Assembly: GCF_004299445.1 (NCBI RefSeq)
Contig: NZ_SCTC01000022.1
Span: 43,869 to 107,868 of the forward strand
Reading direction: 5' to 3'
Source of the DNA: Phenylobacterium sp.
Lineage (GTDB): Bacteria; Pseudomonadota; Alphaproteobacteria; Caulobacterales; Caulobacteraceae
DNA length: 64,000 bases
The translations under genes were made by a program, and so were the position numbers. The notes under the pieces are model-generated. The model searched no databases. It saw only the letters and a program-made list of their open reading frames with translations, and was not told the origin of the DNA. Shown piece after piece: positions 16,737 to 24,392 of this stretch; position 1 is the first letter of the stretch; each line of letters starts with the position of its first letter.

Positions 16737-17527
16737 GTGGGCGCTCCTTCCCAGAAGACGTCCTCGAATTCGGGGCCGTAGATGTCGATGAGTTGTTCGC
16801 GCTTCAGGCCATCGGAGGGGCCGTCGTAGACGACCTTGCCGGCCTTCAGCGCCACCACGCGGTCGCAATAGCGCAGGGCGTAGTCAACCTGGTGGAGTGT
16901 GACGAGGACCGTGAGGCCGTCATTCTTGTTCAGCTCGCGCAGGATCTCCATCACCCGGCGGGCCGAGACGGGGTCGAGCGAGGCGACGGGCTCGTCGGCC
17001 AGGATGATCTTGGCCTTCTGGACCAGCGCGCGGGCGATCGCGCCCCGCTGCTGCTGGCCGCCCGACAGCGTGTTGGCGCGCTGGGTGGCGTAGTCCGAGA
17101 CGCCGAAGCGGTGCAGGGCCGCCATCGCCGCCTGCTTGGTCTCGGCGGGCCAGAGGCCCAGCGCCGCCTGCCAGAAGCTGATGCGGCCCAGCGAGCCCAG
17201 CGCCACGTTGGTGAACAGCGACAGCCGGCCCACCAGGTTGAACTGCTGGAAGATCATGCCGATCCGCGTGCGGGTCTTGCGCACGTTGGAGTCGATGCGG
17301 CCGTCCTTCTGGACCGGGCCGTCGAAGGCCACGATCTCGCCGGGACCGGCGTCGATCGTCTGGAGCGCGCTGATCGAGCGCAGCAAGGTGGATTTCCCCG
17401 ATCCCGAAGGGCCGATCAGGGCGATCATCTCGCCCTTCCTGGCGTCCAGCGACACCCCGTCGAGGGCCCGGCGCTGGCCGAAGGTCTTGGAGACGTTCCG
17501 TATCGACAGAACGGCGGCGTCAGGCAT
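16733..17527 (-). CDS. phnC: Phosphonate ABC transporter ATP-binding protein PhnC
   Basis: A 264-residue cytoplasmic ATPase subunit. Walker A is GPSGSGKS at residues 39-46, the ABC signature is LSGGQQQRGAIARAL, and Walker B is IILADEP followed by the D-loop SLDP. Length and sequence are standard for PhnC. It is the first gene of phnCDE, with ATGA overlaps at both junctions downstream. Its upstream spacer is shared with the divergent decarboxylase gene. No Pho box was recognised in that spacer by eye. Confidence 0.9.
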   Translation of the reverse strand: MPDAAVLSIRNVSKTFGQRRALDGVSLDARKGEMIALIGPSGSGKSTLLRSISALQTIDAGPGEIVAFDGPVQKDGRIDSNVRKTRTRIGMIFQQFNLVGRLSLFTNVALGSLGRISFWQAALGLWPAETKQAAMAALHRFGVSDYATQRANTLSGGQQQRGAIARALVQKAKIILADEPVASLDPVSARRVMEILRELNKNDGLTVLVTLHQVDYALRYCDRVVALKAGKVVYDGPSDGLKREQLIDIYGPEFEDVFWEGAPT

Positions 17528-17874
17528 GTGGTCGGTCGGAGCTTTCCCGTAACAAACCCGGCTTCATGGCACGTCTGGCGCCATGCGGTCTAGCGCGGGC
17601 CCGGGCTCGCGAGCCCTTCGGCCAAAACGGCGCCCCCTAACGGGCGAACGGCCTACAACTGCGCCAAGAGTAAGGACCGGTCGCCCCCTCGGGGGCCCCC
17701 GTCGCGGCCCCCTGGACGGCGCCTCGCGCTCGCCCACGCGAGACAACGCGCAAAAAGTCGCAAACACGAGACTTTACATGGGGGTCCATTGCCCCTAAAT
17801 GCGCGCCTTCCGGCGGACCCGATGTCCTCAAAAGCGCTGCTAACGCCGGACTTGGTTCAACAATCCGTTGGGGG
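17528..17874 (+). other. Long spacer/leader upstream of the ornithine decarboxylase gene
   Basis: About 350 bases between divergent phnC and the decarboxylase gene, rich in local stems. These include the 14-base palindrome at 17603-17616, GCCCCC-TC-GGGGGC at 17683-17696, AAAGTC/GACTTT at 17754-17775 and GGGG/CCCC near 17780-17795. A six-codon frame ATG GGG GTC CAT TGC CCC TAA sits at 17778-17798; it is the tail of a longer Arg/Pro-rich frame from 17583. Alphaproteobacterial ornithine decarboxylase genes can carry the speF RNA leader (Rfam), so a regulatory leader is plausible here. I cannot match its consensus by eye. Confidence 0.4.
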
Positions 17875-17883
17875 TTGCGTGAG

Positions 17884-19155
17884 GTGCAGACGTACCATAC
17901 GCCCCTGGACCTTGTCCGTGAGCGGTCACCGGAGCGTCCCGTCGCCTTTGCGCGACCCGACGCGGTGGCGGTAGCGGCGCGCTGGTTCCAGGACAGCTTT
18001 AAGGGCGACGTTTTCTACGCTGTGAAGGCGAACCCTTCGCCGTGGGTCATCGAGACCCTCGTGCAGAACGGCGTGAATTCGTTCGATGTGGCGTCGATCC
18101 GCGAGATCGAGCTCGTGGCGCAGTTCGCCCCGGGCGCGCGCATGGCCTTCATGCATCCGGTGAAGAGCCGCAAGGCGATCGCAGAGGCGTACAACCGCTT
18201 CGGCGTGAAGACCTTCGCGCTCGACACGCATGAGGAGCTGGCGAAGATTCTCGAGGCCACTGGCGGCGCCGAGGACCTGACCCTGATCGTGCGCCTCGCG
18301 GTCGTCGCGGAAGGCGCGTCCTACTCCCTGGCCGGCAAGTTCGGCGTCGACCTGCACGAGGCTCCGGCCCTGCTGCTGGCCGCGCGCCGCGCCACCCAGG
18401 GCAAGATGGGCGTCAGCTTCCACGTCGGCAGCCAGTGCATGCGGCCCACCGCCTACCAGGCGGCGATGGCCCAGGCCCAGCGCGCCATCGTGCGCGCCGG
18501 CGTCATGGTCGACATCGTCGACGTCGGCGGCGGCTTCCCGTCGGTCTACCCGGGCATGATCCCGCCGGACATGAGCGACTATGTCGACTCCATCCAGCGC
18601 GGCTTCGGCGAGATGAGCGTGCACGAGGAAACCGAGCTGTGGGCCGAGCCCGGCCGGGCCCTGGTGGCGGAAGCCTCCTCGGTGCTGACCAAGGTCGAGC
18701 TCAAGAAGGGCGACGCGCTGTATCTCAACGACGGCAGCTACGGCTCGCTGTTCGATGCGGCGCACATGAAGTGGCCCTTCCCGGTGAAGCTTTACCGCGG
18801 CGAAGGCGACGACGCCCACGAAGTGGAAGGCGCCCTCAAGCCCTTTCGCTTCTACGGCCCGACCTGCGACTCGATCGACCACATGCCGGGCCCGTTCTGG
18901 CTGCCGGAAGACATCCGCGAGGGTGACTACATCGAGATCGGCATGCTGGGCGCGTACGGCGTGGCCATGACGACCAACTTCAACGGCTTCGGCGAAGCCG
19001 AGATCGTCGAGGTCCGCGACGCCCCGATGGCCTCGATGTTCGGCCTGGCCGGTCGCACCATCCGACTGCCCCGCGAGGAGCGTGAGGAAGACCGCAAGGT
19101 CGTTCGCCTCTCGCGCCCCAAGGGCCGCGCCGGGAAGAGCCGCCGCAAGCGGTAA
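17884..19155 (+). CDS. Ornithine/diamino acid decarboxylase, PLP fold type III
   Basis: A cytoplasmic enzyme of about 423 residues with the alanine-racemase-like barrel of eukaryotic-type ornithine decarboxylases. The PLP lysine is K48 in FYAVKANP. HVGSQC, DVGGGFPSVYPG (phosphate-binding glycines), WAEPGRAL and YGPTCDSID (active-site Cys) follow in the family order. It would make putrescine from ornithine, although lysine or arginine decarboxylation cannot be excluded. The start is either the TTG at 17875 or the GTG at 17884; the GGGGG at 17870-17874 fits the GTG better. A terminator separates it from the deoxyhypusine-synthase-like gene, its probable pathway partner. Confidence 0.87.
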   Translation: MQTYHTPLDLVRERSPERPVAFARPDAVAVAARWFQDSFKGDVFYAVKANPSPWVIETLVQNGVNSFDVASIREIELVAQFAPGARMAFMHPVKSRKAIAEAYNRFGVKTFALDTHEELAKILEATGGAEDLTLIVRLAVVAEGASYSLAGKFGVDLHEAPALLLAARRATQGKMGVSFHVGSQCMRPTAYQAAMAQAQRAIVRAGVMVDIVDVGGGFPSVYPGMIPPDMSDYVDSIQRGFGEMSVHEETELWAEPGRALVAEASSVLTKVELKKGDALYLNDGSYGSLFDAAHMKWPFPVKLYRGEGDDAHEVEGALKPFRFYGPTCDSIDHMPGPFWLPEDIREGDYIEIGMLGAYGVAMTTNFNGFGEAEIVEVRDAPMASMFGLAGRTIRLPREEREEDRKVVRLSRPKGRAGKSRRKR

Positions 19156-19179
19156 CAACTGTCGGATTCAAGTGTTATA

Positions 19180-19216
19180 GGCGCGGCCGGTCGCTCCGTC
19201 CCGGTCGCGCCTTTTT
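19180..19216 (+). terminator. Rho-independent terminator after the decarboxylase gene
   Basis: GGCGCGGCCGG (19180-19190) pairs with CCGGTCGCGCC (19201-19211), with one G-T wobble, across a 10-base loop. Five T follow immediately. It lies between the decarboxylase stop and the next start, so the two polyamine genes may have separate transcripts or graded expression. Confidence 0.85.
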
Positions 19217-19258
19217 CTATGGCGACGGGCGATCACCCTCAGAAGGGAACTTCAGAAG

Positions 19259-20314
19259 ATGAACGCTCCGGCGAACACCAACCGCAAGGCCGAGCTCCTG
19301 GCCAACACCGTCGAGCACGTGGCGATCGACCAGTACGACGCCCGGCCCGTCATCGACGCCATGCGCAAGATGAGCTTCACCAGCCGCGACACCGCGCGCG
19401 CCGCCGACATCTGGTCGATGTCGCTGCAGGACCCCGACTGCTCGACCTGGCTGACCCTGGCCGGCTCGACCAGCGCGGGCGGCTGCATGCACATCTACCG
19501 CGACATGGTGAAGTACGGGATGATCGACGCGATCGTCGCCACCGGCGCCTCGATCGTCGACATGGATTTCTTCGAAGCCCTCGGCTTCAAGCACTACCAG
19601 GCCGACTCCACCGTCGACGACCGTGAGCTGCGCGAGATGTACATCGACCGCATCTACGACACCTACATCGACGAGGAAGAGCTCCAGAACTGCGACGGCA
19701 CGATCTACGCGCTGTGCGAACTGCTGGAGCCGCGCCCCTACTCGAGCCGCGAGTTCATCCACGAGATGGGCAAGTGGCTGGCGGCCGGCAACGCGAAGAA
19801 GCCGGACAGCCTGGTCGAGGTGGCTTATCGGGAGGGCGTGCCGATCTTCTGCCCGGCCTTCGTCGACTCGTCGGCCGGCTTCGGCCTAGTGAAGCATCAG
19901 GTCGAGCGGATGAAGGCGGGCAAGCCCTACCTCACCATCGACGCCGTGGCCGACTTCCGCGAACTGACCGAGATCAAGCTGAAGGCCGGCGCGACCGGCC
20001 TCTTCATGGTGGGCGGCGGCGTGCCGAAGAACTTCGCGCAGGACACCGTCGTCTGCGCCGAGATCCTCGGCCACGAGGTCGACATGCACAAGTACGCCGT
20101 CCAGATCACCGTGGCCGACGTGCGCGACGGCGCCTGCTCGTCCTCGACGCTGAAGGAAGCCTGCTCGTGGGGCAAGGTCGACGTGACCTGGGAGCAGATG
20201 GTGTTCGCCGAGGCCACCACCGTGGTCCCGCTGATCGCCTCCGACGCCTGGCACCGCGGCAGCCACAAGGCCCGCAAGAAGCCCCGCTGGGCCGACCTCT
20301 TCCTGAAGGCGTAG
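19259..20314 (+). CDS. Deoxyhypusine-synthase-like protein, probable homospermidine synthase
   Basis: A 351-residue protein of the deoxyhypusine synthase family. Bacteria lack eIF5A, and such homologues have been shown to act in polyamine synthesis, making homospermidine from putrescine. The catalytic Lys of the family is retained (K306 in ACSWGKVD), as are the NAD-site segment STSAGG near 70-75 and VGGGVPKNF near 251-259. Its position just after the decarboxylase gives a two-gene route from ornithine through putrescine to homospermidine. The ribosome site AGAAGGGAAC is upstream. The product is inferred from family and context. Confidence 0.87.
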   Translation: MNAPANTNRKAELLANTVEHVAIDQYDARPVIDAMRKMSFTSRDTARAADIWSMSLQDPDCSTWLTLAGSTSAGGCMHIYRDMVKYGMIDAIVATGASIVDMDFFEALGFKHYQADSTVDDRELREMYIDRIYDTYIDEEELQNCDGTIYALCELLEPRPYSSREFIHEMGKWLAAGNAKKPDSLVEVAYREGVPIFCPAFVDSSAGFGLVKHQVERMKAGKPYLTIDAVADFRELTEIKLKAGATGLFMVGGGVPKNFAQDTVVCAEILGHEVDMHKYAVQITVADVRDGACSSSTLKEACSWGKVDVTWEQMVFAEATTVVPLIASDAWHRGSHKARKKPRWADLFLKA

Positions 20315-20326
20315 CACCCCGGGAAA

Positions 20327-20354
20327 CCGAGCCGGCGAGCCATCGCCGGCTCGG
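20327..20354. terminator. Bidirectional terminator between convergent genes
   Basis: CCGAGCCGGCGA (20327-20338) and TCGCCGGCTCGG (20343-20354) form a perfect 12-base-pair stem with the tetraloop GCCA. The stop codons of the convergent genes lie 13 bases (left) and 4 bases (right) away. No long U-tract follows on either strand. Confidence 0.8.
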
Positions 20355-20357
20355 ACG

Positions 20358-20798
20358 CTATTCGCAGAAGATGCGCACCTTGGTGCGCTTCTCGTCGACG
20401 TCGACCTGCAGGTCGCCCAGGTGCTCGACCAGCTCCTCGAGGTTCTCGGGCCTCAGTTGGTGGAGGTCGAAGGGCACGCCGTTCTCGCGCATCGCGGCGT
20501 TCACCTCGTCGCGCGCCTTGGGCGGAATAATGCTGGCCAGCCGCACGCCGGCGCGCAGCAGCTGCATCGGCACCCGGATGTTCACCTTGGTCGGCCCGTC
20601 GTCGTCGGGCTCTTCGCTGTCGACCGAGATGCGCAGGTACTTGGGCGCGGCGCGGTTGGCCGGATAGCCGGAGCCGGCGGGGTCCGAGCCGGACCTGCCC
20701 CCCCGGGTCTCCATCGCCGCCAGCAGCCGGTCGGCCTCGTCGGCCGTGATCCGGCCTGCAGCCAGCATCTCGAGGATCGTGCGGCGATCTTCGCTCAT
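20358..20798 (-). CDS. Small protein with SHOCT/YvlB-like N-terminal helix pair
   Basis: A 146-residue soluble protein. Residues 5-30 (RTILEMLAAGRITADEADRLLAAM, split as RTILEMLAAGR and ITADEADRLLAAM) match the short SHOCT-like/YvlB N-terminal module often found in proteins of LiaFSR-type or DUF4097 systems. The rest has beta-rich stretches such as YLRISVDSEEPDDD and KVNIRVPMQLL and a C-terminal VDVDEKRTKVRIF strand. It is the last gene of a three-gene operon led by a DUF2089 protein, whose C-terminus has a related helix pair. No function is known to me. Confidence 0.75.
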   Translation of the reverse strand: MSEDRRTILEMLAAGRITADEADRLLAAMETRGGRSGSDPAGSGYPANRAAPKYLRISVDSEEPDDDGPTKVNIRVPMQLLRAGVRLASIIPPKARDEVNAAMRENGVPFDLHQLRPENLEELVEHLGDLQVDVDEKRTKVRIFCE

Positions 20799-20808
20799 GG
20801 GAAGCTCC

Positions 20809-21123
20809 TCAGAAGATCCGGATGCGGATCTTGGCGTCGTGGGTGTCGACGTCGATCTCGGTCCCGCTCAGCGAGAGCAGGACCCAGCCGACGTTGAAGG
20901 CAGTCTGGTACGGGTTCGTTCGCCACATCGGCGGCGCCAGCAGCAGCAGCGGCGCCAGGAGCATCGCGAAAGGGGAGAGCGCCGCGAACAGCGGCGTCAG
21001 GGGAAGCCACAGGGTAACCCGTGTCGGACGCCCTTCGACGGCGTGCGGGCGGCGGTGACGCGCGGCGCGATCGCGGATCGCGGCCAGGTCGCCATGACGG
21101 CGCACAGCCATGGGTGCGTTCAT
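20809..21123 (-). CDS. Small membrane protein in the DUF2089 operon
   Basis: A 104-residue protein with one long hydrophobic stretch (about residues 37-65, LWLPLTPLFAALSPFAMLL onward) that would span the inner membrane. An Arg-rich N-terminus should face the cytoplasm by the positive-inside rule. The C-terminus (VGWVLLSLSGTEIDVDTHDAKIRIRIF) ends in short strands much like the end of the downstream protein. Its ATG overlaps the DUF2089 stop by four bases and the next gene starts 10 bases after its stop, so the three are translated together. I do not recognise a named family. Confidence 0.7.
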   Translation of the reverse strand: MNAPMAVRRHGDLAAIRDRAARHRRPHAVEGRPTRVTLWLPLTPLFAALSPFAMLLAPLLLLAPPMWRTNPYQTAFNVGWVLLSLSGTEIDVDTHDAKIRIRIF

Positions 21124-21500
21124 CGGCGCCCCTCCAGTTCGGCGACCGCCTGGTCGGCGGTGATCTCGCCGCGGCCCAGGCGCTCCAGCACCTCGCTGCG
21201 GCTGGGCGGCACGTTGATCTCGACCAGCTCAAGCATGCCGGCGATGCGGTTCAGGCGCGCCTTCACGGTCGGGTACGAGACCCCGAACACCTGCTCCATC
21301 TCCTTGATCGAGCCGTGGCTGCGCAGGAAGGCGGCGACGAAGATCTGGTCCTCGGCCGACAGCTGGGCCAACCGGGGCAGCTCGAAAGCGCCTTCTATGG
21401 CGATGCCGCTGTCCGCCAGTCGGACGCGCTCCACCGTCATCGGCCGCCCCTGAGTGAGCTCGGTCAGCGCCTGCCAATCCTGTTTCTTCTCTTCCGCCAT
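21120..21500 (-). CDS. DUF2089 family DNA-binding-like regulator
   Basis: A 126-residue cytoplasmic protein. DUF2089 proteins carry a sigma-70-region-4-like helix-turn-helix; here it is LRSHGSIKEMEQVFGVSYPTVKARLNRI (about residues 63-90). This particular protein lacks the N-terminal zinc-ribbon cysteines seen in some relatives. The C-terminal SEVLERLGRGEITADQAVAEL repeats the helix-pair motif found at the start of the last protein of the operon, suggesting interaction or shared ancestry. No Shine-Dalgarno is visible before the ATG at 21500, but a perfect TTGACA lies 29-34 bases upstream, which fits a leaderless transcript. Confidence 0.8.
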   Translation of the reverse strand: MAEEKKQDWQALTELTQGRPMTVERVRLADSGIAIEGAFELPRLAQLSAEDQIFVAAFLRSHGSIKEMEQVFGVSYPTVKARLNRIAGMLELVEINVPPSRSEVLERLGRGEITADQAVAELEGRR

Positions 21501-21534
21501 GGCTTGAGCTTAAGAAAATCAATTCCTATGTCAA
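21501..21534 (-). promoter_or_regulatory. Putative leaderless promoter of the DUF2089 operon
   Basis: On the minus strand, a perfect TTGACA (21534-21529) is followed after 16 bases by TAAGCT (21512-21507). The start codon begins 6 bases further on, at 21500. The stretch is AT-rich compared with its surroundings, and no ribosome-binding sequence precedes the ATG. The -35 box is convincing; the -10 match is weak. Confidence 0.5.
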
Positions 21535-21625
21535 GATTATTCAATTCCGCCGTTCGCCGAGCGGGCGGTTGCGCCCGCGGCCGCGCTTTGCGACACCCCT
21601 TGGCGAAAGAAACTGGGAGAGAGTC

Positions 21626-22402
21626 ATGCGGGTGCGTGTCGGGCTGGCGGCGCTGGTCGCCGGGATTGCGGCCTTCGGATCGGCGACGGGACAGCCGCCG
21701 CCATCGGGCTATCTGACCACCACGCCCGACCCGGCCCAGATCCTGCGGCCCGCGCCCAAGGAGGGCGACGCCCGCGATCTCGAGGACAAGCGCCTGTACG
21801 AGGCGGCCCGCAAGCTGGAGGGTAGTCCCCGCTGGGCCCAGGCTCAGGCCGATGTGCCCTATGCGATCACCAACCGCGTCGCGAACTTCTCATGCGCCGT
21901 CGGCGTGAAGCTGGACGCCGCCTCGGCCCCCAAGCTGGCGCTGGTGTTGACCCGCACCTCCATGGACGTGGGACGGCTGAATACGGCGGCCAAGGCGGTC
22001 TACAGCCGCGCCCGGCCGTACAAGCGCTGGGGTGGGAACATCTGCACCGAGAAGAGCCCAGCGCTGGACAACAGCTTCGACTATCCGTCGGGCCACGCCC
22101 AGCTGGGATGGGGCGACGCGCTGGTGGTGGCCGAGATCGCGCCCGACCGGGCCGCCGAGGTGCTGGCCCGCGGCCGGGCCTTCGCCGACAGCCGCGCGGT
22201 CTGCGGCGTGCATACGGTCAGCGCCGTCGACGCCGGGATGCTGCTGGCCTCGGCCCAGTTCGCGCTGACCCAGTCGTCGCCGGCCTACCGCGCCGACCTG
22301 GAAGCCGCACGCGCCGAGCTGGCCGCCCTGCGCGCCTCGGGCCCCAAGCCCGACGCGGCGACGTGCGCCAAGGAGGCCGAGCTCAACAAGAGCCCGTTCT
22401 AG
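21626..22402 (+). CDS. Class A non-specific acid phosphatase (PAP2/PhoN fold)
   Basis: A 258-residue exported protein with signal peptide MRVRVGLAALVAGIAAFGSATG. It has the three vanadium-haloperoxidase/PAP2 active-site motifs. KxxxxxxRP runs from K123 to P131, PSGH at 154-157 gives the catalytic acid His, and SRxxxxxH at 189-196 gives the nucleophile His196. These periplasmic enzymes release phosphate from diverse organic phosphomonoesters. The frame stays open upstream to 21569, but GGGAGAGAG before the ATG at 21626, together with the signal peptide, fixes the start. It is divergent from the DUF2089 operon. Confidence 0.87.
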   Translation: MRVRVGLAALVAGIAAFGSATGQPPPSGYLTTTPDPAQILRPAPKEGDARDLEDKRLYEAARKLEGSPRWAQAQADVPYAITNRVANFSCAVGVKLDAASAPKLALVLTRTSMDVGRLNTAAKAVYSRARPYKRWGGNICTEKSPALDNSFDYPSGHAQLGWGDALVVAEIAPDRAAEVLARGRAFADSRAVCGVHTVSAVDAGMLLASAQFALTQSSPAYRADLEAARAELAALRASGPKPDAATCAKEAELNKSPF

Positions 22403-22411
22403 GGCCACGCC

Positions 22412-22637
22412 TTGCCTTTCCCACGAAGTGGGGGAGGGGGACCGCCCGCCGAGCCGGAGGCGAAGAGCGGGGGGGGGGGTGGAGAGGGCATGCCTCATCC
22501 ACGACTTTGCGAGCTGATGTGCTGAAACCTTGGGCGGATGAAGCCGGCGCTCTGCCGGCTGCTTGCCCTTCCCACCACCCGCTCTTCGGCCTACGGCCTC
22601 GGCGGGCGGTCCCCCTTCCCACTGCGTGGGAAGGGCA
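22412..22637. repeat. Large imperfect inverted repeat with GGGAAGGG/CCGCCCGCC arms
   Basis: The left arm at 22412-22490 and the right arm at 22564-22637 are inverted copies with scattered mismatches. Both contain the shared blocks GGGGGACCGCCCGCCGAG and GAAGAGCGG, and each has a small internal CCCAC/GTGGG hairpin. The left arm includes a run of 11 G at 22469-22479, a place where read errors or length variation are likely. The spacer carries a third hairpin (GCCGGCGCTCTGCCGGC). The element lies between the convergent phosphatase and oxidoreductase genes. Confidence 0.8.
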
Positions 22638-22640
22638 GGG

Positions 22641-23411
22641 TCAGATGCCCGCGTACCACTCGTAGCCGCGGTCGGGCCAGAAGCCGCCCTGGCCGCGGCC
22701 GATCTGGCTGAAGTCGGACACCGCCTCGATCCGCATCACGTACTTGGCGTGCTTGTACCCGAGCTGGCGCTCCACCCGCAGGCGCAGCGGATAGCCGTGG
22801 CGCACGGGCAGGGTCGCATCGTTCATCTCGTAGGCCAGGATGGTCTGCGGGTGCATGGCGTCGACCAGGTCGATGCTCTCGTAGTAGCGGCCCGAGCCGT
22901 CCAGCGTCTGCTCCAGCGTGTCGAAGCAGTGGAAGACGATGTACTTCGCCTCGGGTTTCAGCTTGGCCTGGGCCAGCAGCGCCGACAGCCGAGCGCCCTT
23001 CCACTTGCCGATCGACGACCAGCCCTCGACGCAGTCGTGCCGCGTGATCTGGGTGCGCGACGGCAACGCCCGCACCTGGCCCAGCGTCAGCTCCAGCGGC
23101 CGCTCCACCAGTCCATCCACCACCAGCCTGTAGTCGGCGAAGCCGCCCGCCATCAGCTCTGTGTACTCGTCGTCCTGCGGTCGCAGTGTGCCGTTGGCCT
23201 TGAAGTCCTTGGAGATGTCGGCCGGCGTGAACTCGGCGGCCAGCGCGTTGCGGTCGGCGACCAGCCGCTGGGCCCGGTAGGTCCATTTTTCGGCCACCCG
23301 CAGCACGCCGGTGAAGGTGGAATTGGTGGCCAGCTTGTCGCAACCGGCCAGCCAAAGCGACGTCACGGTCGCGCCGGCGGCGGTCAGCCAGTGGCGGCGG
23401 TTGAGGCTCAC
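22641..23411 (-). CDS. Molybdopterin oxidoreductase of the sulfite oxidase/YedY fold
   Basis: A 256-residue exported enzyme. The N-terminus MSLNRRHWLTAAGATVTSLWLAGC combines a Tat-like twin Arg with a lipobox LAGC. The conserved Cys that coordinates molybdenum is C127 in TRHDCVEGWSSIGKWKG, and the C-terminal GFWPDRGYEWYAGI is typical of this branch. It is shorter than MsrP of E. coli, and identity with MsrP is not proven. GAAGGAGGT five bases before the GTG at 23411 fixes this start. A cytochrome b gene lies 14 bases upstream in the same operon and should exchange electrons with it. Confidence 0.87.
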   Translation of the reverse strand: MSLNRRHWLTAAGATVTSLWLAGCDKLATNSTFTGVLRVAEKWTYRAQRLVADRNALAAEFTPADISKDFKANGTLRPQDDEYTELMAGGFADYRLVVDGLVERPLELTLGQVRALPSRTQITRHDCVEGWSSIGKWKGARLSALLAQAKLKPEAKYIVFHCFDTLEQTLDGSGRYYESIDLVDAMHPQTILAYEMNDATLPVRHGYPLRLRVERQLGYKHAKYVMRIEAVSDFSQIGRGQGGFWPDRGYEWYAGI

Positions 23412-23425
23412 GCCCGACCTCCTTC

Positions 23426-24253
23426 TCACGACCGTCCTCCTTCGACTTCGATGGCGTAACGGCCGGTGATCATCGAGCGCATGTTGTTCCAGAGGCCCGA
23501 GAGCACCACCAGGACCAGATGGACCACCACGAACGCCACGATCAGCCCCGCTGAAATGAAGTGGATCGAGCGCGCCGACTGCCGCCCGCCGAAGACATCC
23601 ACCAGCCACGGCGCCGCCGCGTTGAACCCAGGCGACATGCAGAGCCCCGTCGCCACCATCGTCGGCAGCAGGACGAGGATCACCGCGAGGTAGGTGAACT
23701 TCTGGATCACGTTGTAGCGCCGCGCCTCCTCGCCCTTGGCGAACTTGAGCCGCGCGTGCGTGCTGATCTCGTGAAGGATGTGGCCGGGCGCGAGCTGGTC
23801 GCGATTGGGCAGCAGATCCTTTCGCAGATGGCCGCCCAGCAGCCCCCAGGCCAGGTAGACGAAGCCGTTCAGCACGAACAGCCAGGCAAAGAAGAAGTGC
23901 CAGTTGCGGCCCGTCGCCAGGTCGCGCCAGCTGGGGACCGTGGCCCAGGAGGGAAAGCCGCGCTGCTCGCGCATGCCCTCAGGGCCCGACCATCCCAGCA
24001 CGCCGGTGGTGTCGAACTTCAGCCCGCCGACGGTGGTGATCCCGCGCGGCTGGTCGCCGATCTCCTCCTTGGTCATCGCCAGCCACGGCTCTGCGAAGGT
24101 GGACTTGGCGCCCCAGTACAGCGCCGGGTGCGCATTGAAGATCTGCAGCCCGCTCATCAGCAGCAGGCTGATCACCAGCACGTTCAGCCAGTGCGTGAGC
24201 CTGGTCACCAGCGCGTGGCGCTTGACCAGGACCTTTGTGGGCTTGCCCGCCAT
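23426..24253 (-). CDS. Cytochrome b561-type membrane subunit for the adjacent oxidoreductase
   Basis: A 275-residue inner-membrane protein. The start KRHALVTRLTHWLNVLVISLLLMSG (split as KRHALVTRLTHWLN and VLVISLLLMSG) holds the first haem-ligand His of cytochrome b561/formate-dehydrogenase gamma proteins. Further His residues lie in WHFFFAWLFVLNG and IHFISAGLIVAFVVVHL. Four to five transmembrane helices are visible. It should link the quinone pool to the exported molybdoenzyme encoded immediately downstream (gap 14 bases). The frame stays open to 24481, but the ATG at 24253 gives the natural N-terminus. Confidence 0.87.
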   Translation of the reverse strand: MAGKPTKVLVKRHALVTRLTHWLNVLVISLLLMSGLQIFNAHPALYWGAKSTFAEPWLAMTKEEIGDQPRGITTVGGLKFDTTGVLGWSGPEGMREQRGFPSWATVPSWRDLATGRNWHFFFAWLFVLNGFVYLAWGLLGGHLRKDLLPNRDQLAPGHILHEISTHARLKFAKGEEARRYNVIQKFTYLAVILVLLPTMVATGLCMSPGFNAAAPWLVDVFGGRQSARSIHFISAGLIVAFVVVHLVLVVLSGLWNNMRSMITGRYAIEVEGGRS

Positions 24254-24331
24254 CGCCGCCTTCGGCCCCCTCAAATCAGTCTCCACATTGTGGCGCCGCC
24301 CGCGCGCGCGTTCGACCCCGGAAAACGCATC

Positions 24332-24358
24332 GGAACGATACCGCCCGCAGTTGCGCTT
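24332..24358 (+). promoter_or_regulatory. Candidate general-stress (EcfG/SigT-like) promoter
   Basis: GGAAC (24332-24336) and CGCTT (24354-24358) are separated by 17 bases. The alphaproteobacterial general stress consensus is GGAAC, 16-17 bases, CGTT, so the -35 box is exact and the -10 box is off by one insertion. It lies 35 bases before the start of a small hydrophilic protein, the kind of gene often found in this regulon. Confidence 0.35.
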
Positions 24359-24392
24359 TGGACACGATCCTACACGCGCAAGGAGTTTCCCC

